Below are positions 6,006-11,378 of a DNA stretch of 11,378 nucleotides, in pieces. This DNA comes from Castellaniella sp049651205 (GTDB taxonomy: Bacteria > Pseudomonadota > Gammaproteobacteria > Burkholderiales > Burkholderiaceae_B). The DNA lies in contig NZ_JBASBR010000016.1 in the NCBI RefSeq assembly GCF_049651205.1, forward strand, positions 1 through 11,378, in the 5' to 3' direction. A program made the position numbers and the translations under genes. The notes under the pieces were generated by a model. That model did not search any database and was not told the DNA's origin. It saw nothing but the letters and a program-made list of their open reading frames with translations. Positions within the stretch are counted from its first letter, which is position 1, and each line of letters begins with the position of its first letter.

Positions 6006-7166
6006 ACGCGTCTGGGCGTGTTGCTGGTAAAACCGCAGCAACTGGCTGGCCAGATCAGGCTGTGTGGCCAGTTCGTCAGACCACTGCTGCGCACGGATCT
6101 GCCAGGCTTTCCAGCTTGTGGGCGCCAGTGCATCCGCCAGGCACTCAGCCATCTGGGTGGGTGGGTGGGCATGGCTGGACAGACTGGTACAGCCGGGCGG
6201 GCCGGCGTTCCATGCCCGGATCAGGGCGCTGGCTGCCGTCGGCAGTTGCGCCCTTTGCAGCCAGGCCTCCAGTTTTGTCAGATGCGTGTCTTCGGCCTGC
6301 GGGTAAATGTGCCACACCAGGGGCGCGCCTGCCCAAAGTGCCCGCACCAAAGAATCCTCGCCGCGCACAAAGTTCAGATCGCAGCACCACAGCAGATCAT
6401 CAAACTGCGCCTGCGGCACGAAAGGCAAGGTGCGAACCTGCAGGTTTCCCGTGATTGATGCATCAGTGTGCCGGTTTCCTTCACCCTGTGCAGCAGTTGC
6501 CGCGCCGCCGACGTGTGTGCCCGCCAGTAAAAGACAGGTGGGGGTGTCCATCTGAGCCAGCGCCGCCAGCAAAGTGTCTATGGGTGCGCCCGGATAGCAA
6601 AACAGCAAGATATAACGCGCGTCCACCGGCAAGGTGTCGATAGGCCAACCGGTGATCTGCGACAGCCGCAGCCGGCGATCCATCCCGAGCGCCTGACGAC
6701 GTCTGTCCAGCAGATCTGGCTCTCGTAGCAGCCCACCGCTGGCCGCAGTGAAACCAGGAAAATAAAAGTACTTGGCAACCCTGTTGGGTTGCAGGGAGGG
6801 CAGGCCGTGATAGCCCTCGATCCAGGGCTCTGCGCTCAGGTACTCGAGATTGATCCACAGGCTCTGTGTCTGGGCCAAAGATGCCTGATAAGACGTGGGC
6901 AGGGTGCAGGCAAAAGCTTCGATCACCAGGCCATTGGCTGGGGCCTGCGCCTGCGCAGCTAAAGACCAATGAACAACCTCGATGCCGTGCACATGCTGGT
7001 GCAGCACTGTTGCGTCCAGTGCGGGCGCCAGCCGGGCCAGTGTGGCGAGATCATCAATCCAGAGCCGTACCCGATGGCCCAGCGCTGCGTACTGTTGTGC
7101 CAGACGCCAGCACACGCCAGCATCACCAAAGTTGTCGATGACCTGGCAGAAAATATCGACAGGCAT
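6003..7166 (-). CDS. earP: EF-P arginine rhamnosyltransferase EarP
   Basis: An inverting GT-B glycosyltransferase (formerly DUF2331) of 387 residues that transfers rhamnose from dTDP-beta-L-rhamnose to Arg32 of EF-P in the cytoplasm. The N-terminal signature DIFCQVIDNFGDAGVCWR is intact, with Asp11 and Asp15 corresponding to Asp13 and Asp17 of Pseudomonas EarP. The C-terminal nucleotide-sugar domain has FVRGEDSLVRALWAGAPLVWHIYPQ, with Glu270 at the position of the essential Glu273. The neighbouring efp encodes the matching Arg32 substrate, which strongly supports the call. The start ATG follows immediately after the TAA of the DUF2863 gene (TAAATG), and no good ribosome site is visible, so reinitiation after DUF2863 is likely. 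The rhamnose-donor genes (rml) are not in the window. Confidence 0.97.
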   Translation of the reverse strand: MPVDIFCQVIDNFGDAGVCWRLAQQYAALGHRVRLWIDDLATLARLAPALDATVLHQHVHGIEVVHWSLAAQAQAPANGLVIEAFACTLPTSYQASLAQTQSLWINLEYLSAEPWIEGYHGLPSLQPNRVAKYFYFPGFTAASGGLLREPDLLDRRRQALGMDRRLRLSQITGWPIDTLPVDARYILLFCYPGAPIDTLLAALAQMDTPTCLLLAGTHVGGAATAAQGEGNRHTDASITGNLQVRTLPFVPQAQFDDLLWCCDLNFVRGEDSLVRALWAGAPLVWHIYPQAEDTHLTKLEAWLQRAQLPTAASALIRAWNAGPPGCTSLSSHAHPPTQMAECLADALAPTSWKAWQIRAQQWSDELATQPDLASQLLRFYQQHAQTR

Positions 7167-8375
7167 TTAGTGAAACTGGACGGGTTCGGGATCGATTTCT
7201 TCGGGGAGCTCGGGGTGCTGCATTTCGCCCAGCATATTGGGAAAATACGGCGTGCCGCAATCGTCGCAGAACTCGAGCGGATGCAGGCCGGGCAGGCGCC
7301 GGATGTCCTGGATGCCGGATTCTCGCAGCAGCGCTGCCAGCGTGTCCCAGGTGTCTACTTCGCCTTCTGCGGCCTCGCTGAGATCGGGGGTGGCTTCTTC
7401 CCGGCTAAGCGATGGCCAGACGCATCCGTAGATCACATCGTTGTTTTTACGTGTGCAAAAACCGATGCGATATTCTTCGATAGCTTGCTCGCCGCAGCCC
7501 ACAATGGCGGCACGAAGATCGGTGGCGGCAATATGCGCGGCCGTTTGCAGCCAGGTGATGGCGGCCTTTAAGGTAAGCGGCCGAATGCTTTGATCGGCTT
7601 GCCGGGTGGCTGTATAAAAGGCTTCGGGCGGTAGGTATTCCATCAGACAGCCTGTAAACAGGGGTTCGATGGCTTGCACGCACGCCTGCGCCCACTGTGA
7701 GGCAACCTCGGTGCGTTTGACCAGGCTGTCTTCGCCCGTATCCTGCCATTTGAACAGGGCCTGGCCCTGCGGCACGATCACCACACCAATCAGGAAATAT
7801 GCATCCGCCAGCAGGTCTTCGGGCGTGTCTGCCGGTGGCAGGCCTGGAAGATCGCGCCGCGTGCCCAAGGTGTGTTGGGCAATCTCTGTGGCCCATGTGC
7901 GGGTTTCACGAAACGACTGCGGAAGTTGATCGAAACGCACCCAATGCGGCAGCAATTGCAGTTGCGCACCGGGCGCCAGCACAATGCCGGTCATGGCGTC
8001 GGATAACGCCTGCAAGTGTGACTCCGTGAGTTGCGCGGCAGGCAACTGGTAGCGCGTCCAGGCCAGTACTGGGGCTGAAATCAGCTGCACGTCGTATGAC
8101 TGATTGTCGTGCGTCAGGTTAAAAGACTCTGAGTACGCCTCGGCGTGCTCAACCAGCAGCTCGTAGGCCGGCGAGCGATGCTGCAGCAAGTGCTCGAGTG
8201 CGTGCTCGATACTATGCCCAGCGCGGCCACCGAGCACTTTAGTGAGCGCCTTGGAAAGCGCTTGCTGCCACCAGAGGTCTTCCAGCCGACTGCCTGAACG
8301 GGAGAGAGACTCGGCCAGAGACACCAGCGACAGCGACGTCCGGGACAAAGAAGAAGATCGGGATCGGGCGGGCAT
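7167..8375 (-). CDS. DUF2863 family protein, function unknown
   Basis: A 402-residue soluble protein, recognised as DUF2863, a family I know chiefly from betaproteobacteria. The N-terminus (1-30) is rich in Ser, Arg and Leu and low in complexity; conserved family sequence starts near SGSRLEDLWW (27-36). Other family-like stretches are the SYDVQLISAPVLAWTRY region, IEEYRIGFCTRKNNDVIYGCVWP, and the C-terminal DIRRLPGLHPLEFCDDCGTPYFPNMLGE with Cys370-x-x-Cys373, which may bind a metal. No catalytic motif is evident and no function is known. The ATG at 8375 is the only start before the conserved region, though its ribosome site is weak. The stop touches the earP start, so the gene probably forms an operon with earP and perhaps efp, hinting at a link to translation or protein modification; that link is inference. 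Confidence 0.85.
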   Translation of the reverse strand: MPARSRSSSLSRTSLSLVSLAESLSRSGSRLEDLWWQQALSKALTKVLGGRAGHSIEHALEHLLQHRSPAYELLVEHAEAYSESFNLTHDNQSYDVQLISAPVLAWTRYQLPAAQLTESHLQALSDAMTGIVLAPGAQLQLLPHWVRFDQLPQSFRETRTWATEIAQHTLGTRRDLPGLPPADTPEDLLADAYFLIGVVIVPQGQALFKWQDTGEDSLVKRTEVASQWAQACVQAIEPLFTGCLMEYLPPEAFYTATRQADQSIRPLTLKAAITWLQTAAHIAATDLRAAIVGCGEQAIEEYRIGFCTRKNNDVIYGCVWPSLSREEATPDLSEAAEGEVDTWDTLAALLRESGIQDIRRLPGLHPLEFCDDCGTPYFPNMLGEMQHPELPEEIDPEPVQFH

Positions 8376-8434
8376 GAGAAACCGGGAAAATGGGACACAC
8401 TGAATAGACCCATTAGTGTAGCGCGTTCAAGCAA

Positions 8435-8471
8435 TCAGCCCCGGCATGTCGTGTAAACATGCCGGGGCTGA
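8435..8471 (-). repeat. 14-bp hairpin between acnB and the DUF2863 gene
   Basis: A perfect 14-bp inverted repeat (TCAGCCCCGGCATG / CATGCCGGGGCTGA) with a 9-base loop, 32 bases past the acnB stop on the minus strand. It is long and very stable, but the minus-strand tail is ATTGCTTG rather than a T-run, so it may be a weak terminator, an RNA 3'-end stabiliser, or both. Confidence 0.7.
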
Positions 8472-8476
8472 GGGGA

Positions 8477-8491
8477 CGCCCGAAGCGGGCG
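8477..8491 (-). repeat. Short hairpin just after acnB
   Basis: CGCCCG and CGGGCG form a perfect 6-bp stem with a 3-base loop, lying between the acnB stop (8503) and the 14-bp hairpin. With that hairpin it gives a tandem stem-loop 3' region for the acnB message. It has no T-tract. Confidence 0.45.
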
Positions 8492-8502
8492 GGAGCTACC
8501 TT

Positions 8503-11088
8503 TTAGGCTTGAACCGTATTGGCGACTTCGGTGAAGTCTTCAATCTGGTCGAAGTTCATGTAGCGGTAGATATCCTGGCTATCTTTAGCCAGCAGCCCCA
8601 TTGCTTCCAGGTACTCGTCACGGGTGGGAATGCGGCCCAGGCCCGAGCAGATCGCTGCCATCTCGGCCGAGCCCAAGAACACATTGGCGTTTTTGCCCAG
8701 ACGATTGGGGAAGTTGCGGGTGCTGGTGGAAAACACCGTGGCACCCTCGCGCACTTGGGCCTGATTGCCCATGCACAAGGAGCAACCTGGCATTTCCATG
8801 CGTGCCCCGGCCGTACCAAAGGTGCCATAGTGGCCCTCTTTGGTCAGCTCGCTGGCATCCATCTTGGTGGGTGGCGCGACCCACAACTTGGATGGCAGAT
8901 CGCGCTTGCCTTTAAGCAGAGCTGCGGCGGCGCGGAAGTGGCCAATGTTGGTCATGCAGCTGCCGATGAAGACCTCATCGATGGCCGTGCCGGCTACATC
9001 AGACAGGGTTTTGACATCATCAGGATCGTTGGGGCAGGCCACGATCGGCTCTTTGATTTCAGCCAGATCGATGTCGATGACCGCTGCGTAATCCACGTCT
9101 GCATCGGGCTCTACCAATTGAGGATCGGCCAGCCAGGCTTCCATGTTCTTGATGCGGCGTGCCAGCGTGCGGGCGTCTTCGTAGCCGTTGGCGATCATCC
9201 ATTTCAGCAGCGTGATATTGCTGTTGAGGTACTCGATGATCGGCTCTTTGTTCAGGCGTACCGTGCAGGCAGCTGCCGAGCGCTCAGCCGACGCGTCGGA
9301 GAGCTCGAATGCTTGCTCGATTTTCAGGTTGGGCAAGCCTTCGATTTCGAGAATGCGGCCCGAGAAAATGTTTTTCTTGCCCTTTTTCTCGACTGTCAGC
9401 AAGCCCTTCTTGATGGCATACAGCGGAATTGCATTGACCAGATCGCGCAGTGTCACGCCCGGCTGCATCGTGCCCTTGAAGCGCACCAGCACGGATTCGG
9501 GCATGTCCAGCGGCATTACACCCGTGGCGGCGGCAAACGCCACCAATCCCGAGCCGGCCGGGAAGCTGATCCCGATCGGGAAACGTGTATGCGAATCACC
9601 GCCCGTACCCACCGTATCCGGCAGCAGCATGCGGTTAAGCCAGGAGTGGATGATGCCATCGCCCGGGCGTAGGGCCACCCCGCCGCGTGTGCTGATAAAG
9701 GCCGGAAGCTCGTGGTGGGTTTTGACGTCCACAGGCTTGGGATACGCTGCCGTGTGGCAGAACGATTGCATCACCAGGTCGGCCGAGAAGCCCACGCAAG
9801 CCAAATCCTTAAGCTCATCGCGCGTCATGGGGCCGGTTGTGTCCTGGCTGCCCACCGATGTCATGCGCGGCTCGCAATACGTGCCCGGGCGCACCCCTTG
9901 GCCTTCAGGCAAGCCACATGCGCGGCCCACCAGCTTTTGTGCCAGCGAAAAGCCCTTGCCTGTATCTACGGGAGACTCGGGCAAACGGAACAGCGTCGTG
10001 GCCGGCAAGCCCAACGATGCGCGGGCCTTGGCCGTGAGGCCGCGGCCAATAATCAGCGGAATCCGGCCACCGGCGCGAACTTCATCCAGCAAAACTTCAG
10101 ACTTCAGCTGAAACTCGGCAATTACCTGACCGTTTTTCAGTGCCTTGCCCTCGTAGGGGCGCAGCTCGACGATGTCGCCCATATCCATGCCCGACACGTC
10201 GAGCTCGATAGGCAGCGCACCCGAATCTTCCATTGTGTTGTAGAAAATCGGGGCAATCTTGTTACCCAGACAGACGCCACCAAAGCGCTTGTTGGGCACG
10301 AACGGGATATCTTCGCCGGTGTGCCAGATAACCGAGTTGGTGGCCGACTTACGTGACGAGCCGGTGCCCACCACATCACCCACATAGGCCACCAGATGGC
10401 CTTTTTCTTTCAGCTGATTGATCAGCGTGATCGGCCCCACTTGGCCCGGGGCATCCGGCGTAATTCCATCACGCGGGTTTTTAAGCATCGCCAGTGCATG
10501 CAGTGGGATATCCGGGCGGCTCCAGGCATCTGGTGCCGGCGAGAGATCATCTGTATTGGTTTCGCCCGTCACCTTGAACACGGTCATCGTCAGGCTCTCA
10601 GGAACCTCCGGGCGGCTGGTAAACCACTCGGCATCCGCCCAGCTTTGCAATACAGCCTGTGCGTGGGCATTACCGCCCTTGGCTTTTTCTTCGATATCGT
10701 GAAACGCATCGAATACCAGCAGGGTTTTCTTCAGCCCCTCGGCTGCAACCGGTGCGAGGTCTGCGTGGTCAAGCAGCTCGATCAGGGCGCCGATATTAAA
10801 GCCCCCCAGCATCGTCCCCAGAAGTTCGGTGGCATGCTTGGCGCTAATCAGCGAGCAGGTTTCTGTGCCTAGTGCCAGCGCCGCAAGGTAGGAAGCCTTG
10901 ACCTGCGCGGCATCATCAACACCCGCCGGCACACGGTGGGTAAAGAGATCCAGCAGGAATTGTTCCTCGCCCGCCGGAGGCGCCTTGAGGAGTTCGATCA
11001 GATCGGCAGTTTGCTTGGCTGTCAGTGGCAGTGGCGGCACGCCAATGGCTTCGCGAGCAGCGGCTTCGGTGCGGTAGGAATCCAGCAT
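8503..11088 (-). CDS. acnB: Aconitate hydratase B / 2-methylisocitrate dehydratase
   Basis: The main TCA-cycle aconitase, which isomerises citrate and isocitrate through cis-aconitate using a [4Fe-4S] cluster; AcnB can also hydrate 2-methyl-cis-aconitate in the methylcitrate cycle. The protein has 861 residues (E. coli AcnB 865) with the AcnB order: HEAT-like N-terminal domain (about 1-155), swivelling domain (about 165-380), then the catalytic core. Cluster ligands are Cys711 in GSCMTNIGHFR and Cys769 and Cys772 in PGCSLCMGNQ, almost exactly the E. coli positions. GDSHTR (497-502) is an active-site stretch. I chose ATG at 11088 because the encoded MLDSYR start followed by GVPPLPLTAKQTADL is the family N-terminus; the in-frame TTG at 11154 and ATG at 11127 fall inside the promoter. 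A promoter and a palindromic operator candidate lie just upstream. Confidence 0.97.
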   Translation of the reverse strand: MLDSYRTEAAAREAIGVPPLPLTAKQTADLIELLKAPPAGEEQFLLDLFTHRVPAGVDDAAQVKASYLAALALGTETCSLISAKHATELLGTMLGGFNIGALIELLDHADLAPVAAEGLKKTLLVFDAFHDIEEKAKGGNAHAQAVLQSWADAEWFTSRPEVPESLTMTVFKVTGETNTDDLSPAPDAWSRPDIPLHALAMLKNPRDGITPDAPGQVGPITLINQLKEKGHLVAYVGDVVGTGSSRKSATNSVIWHTGEDIPFVPNKRFGGVCLGNKIAPIFYNTMEDSGALPIELDVSGMDMGDIVELRPYEGKALKNGQVIAEFQLKSEVLLDEVRAGGRIPLIIGRGLTAKARASLGLPATTLFRLPESPVDTGKGFSLAQKLVGRACGLPEGQGVRPGTYCEPRMTSVGSQDTTGPMTRDELKDLACVGFSADLVMQSFCHTAAYPKPVDVKTHHELPAFISTRGGVALRPGDGIIHSWLNRMLLPDTVGTGGDSHTRFPIGISFPAGSGLVAFAAATGVMPLDMPESVLVRFKGTMQPGVTLRDLVNAIPLYAIKKGLLTVEKKGKKNIFSGRILEIEGLPNLKIEQAFELSDASAERSAAACTVRLNKEPIIEYLNSNITLLKWMIANGYEDARTLARRIKNMEAWLADPQLVEPDADVDYAAVIDIDLAEIKEPIVACPNDPDDVKTLSDVAGTAIDEVFIGSCMTNIGHFRAAAALLKGKRDLPSKLWVAPPTKMDASELTKEGHYGTFGTAGARMEMPGCSLCMGNQAQVREGATVFSTSTRNFPNRLGKNANVFLGSAEMAAICSGLGRIPTRDEYLEAMGLLAKDSQDIYRYMNFDQIEDFTEVANTVQA

Positions 11089-11125
11089 TAAAGTACCCCA
11101 GAAAGGAGGGTTTGAGAATGCCGCC

Positions 11126-11154
11126 ATTTTAAAGAAGAAGCGCCAATCAGGCAA
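11126..11154 (-). promoter_or_regulatory. Candidate sigma-70 promoter of acnB
   Basis: On the minus strand, TTGCCT at 11154-11149 (4 of 6 matches to TTGACA) is followed by exactly 17 bases and TAAAAT at 11131-11126 (5 of 6 matches to TATAAT). The start would be near 11119, giving a leader of about 31 bases to the ATG at 11088. Optimal spacing and position just ahead of the gene make this the best promoter in the window along with the one at the left edge. Confidence 0.6.
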
Positions 11155-11157
11155 CAG

Positions 11158-11176
11158 TCTTATATAAGATATAAGA
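11158..11176. promoter_or_regulatory. Palindromic operator candidate upstream of acnB
   Basis: TCTTATATAAGA (11158-11169) is a perfect 12-bp palindrome ending 3 bases upstream of the acnB -35 box. Its right arm belongs to a tandem direct repeat, TATAAGA-TATAAGA (11163-11176), which adds an extra half-site. Such an element is typical of a dimeric repressor or activator. A GntR-family regulator of TCA/methylcitrate genes is my best guess from betaproteobacterial gene neighbourhoods, but the protein is not in the window. Confidence 0.55.
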
Positions 11177-11378
11177 GTAGGTGTCTGGTTTTTGTATTGT
11201 TCTTTTGTAGGGTGTCGTTGTTGTGGCTTCTTTGTATGGGTATTTTCACTGCCACTTCTTCATGCGGACATCGTTGGCGTTGTTTCTTTGGGTAGGCTTC
11301 ATCGATGCGGGAGGGTGCCTGGGGACACAGGTCGCAATTCGGCGGCTTCGCCGGGGATGTGGTGGTAGGCTCCAACAG

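Larger units (their letters stand above)
11089..11378. other. acnB upstream region, no clear gene
   Basis: These 290 bases hold the acnB leader, promoter and operator candidate near 11119-11176. From about 11160 to 11300 one strand is rich in T and the other in A, unlike the rest of the window. A minus-strand frame from TTG at 11375 to a stop at 11160 encodes about 71 residues but resembles nothing I know, and its later half uses many codons that are rare elsewhere in the window (ATA, AGA, CTA, TTA). It is open to the edge, so it could be the tail of an upstream gene, but it is more likely noncoding. Confidence 0.5.

Noticed and set aside
8446..9672. A 408-codon open frame on the plus strand opposite acnB
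   Set aside because: It is antisense to the conserved catalytic core of AcnB, overlaps the downstream hairpins, and has no recognisable motif.
11160..11375. A 71-codon minus-strand frame upstream of acnB
   Set aside because: It begins with TTG, its stop lies in the operator region, its codon use shifts strongly along its length, and the product is unfamiliar. It may be the tail of an off-window gene, but I cannot support it as one.
1..11378. Mobile element, defence system, CRISPR array, or novel gene cluster
   Set aside because: No direct-repeat array, terminal inverted repeats, transposase, integrase, toxin-antitoxin or tRNA was seen. All main genes belong to recognised chromosomal families, so I do not claim an undescribed system here.

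Overview
The window looks like an ordinary chromosomal segment of a betaproteobacterium, most likely Burkholderiales, family Alcaligenaceae (Bordetella, Achromobacter, Pusillimonas or a relative). The grounds are a GC-rich, tightly packed housekeeping layout; an EF-P with Arg at position 32 next to the rhamnosyltransferase EarP; a DUF2863 protein, a family I know mainly from betaproteobacteria; and AcnB as the aconitase. I see no transposase, integrase, phage gene, CRISPR array, tRNA or rRNA.

Left part (1-2361, all genes on the minus strand): a DUF423 membrane protein, then an adenosine/adenine deaminase-family enzyme that looks like an adenine deaminase, then a 3-methyladenine DNA glycosylase starting 5 bases after the deaminase stop. 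The first 196 bases hold no gene, but carry a good leftward promoter candidate that would serve a gene beyond the window. Middle (2468-5289, plus strand): an AidB-type acyl-CoA dehydrogenase, then a promoter candidate and an intrinsic terminator packed into the leader of an exported staphylococcal-nuclease-like protein, which is followed after 2 bases by a DUF1178 zinc-ribbon-like protein. A perfect 12-bp bidirectional terminator separates this group from the convergent efp.

Right part (5362-11088, minus strand, transcribed right to left): acnB, two hairpins, the DUF2863 gene, earP and efp. The DUF2863 stop codon touches the earP start codon, so the two are probably translated together. EarP attaches rhamnose to Arg32 of EF-P, which helps ribosomes through polyproline stretches. 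The acnB promoter is well formed, and a perfect 12-bp palindrome sits 3 bases upstream of its -35 box, probably an operator for a TCA-cycle regulator.

Two loose functional themes appear. One is purine base damage and salvage (glycosylase, adenine deaminase, AidB). The other is translation support (DUF2863?, EarP, EF-P). I found no convincing previously undescribed system. The most interesting points are the acnB operator, the DUF2863-earP coupling, and the terminator in the nuclease leader.
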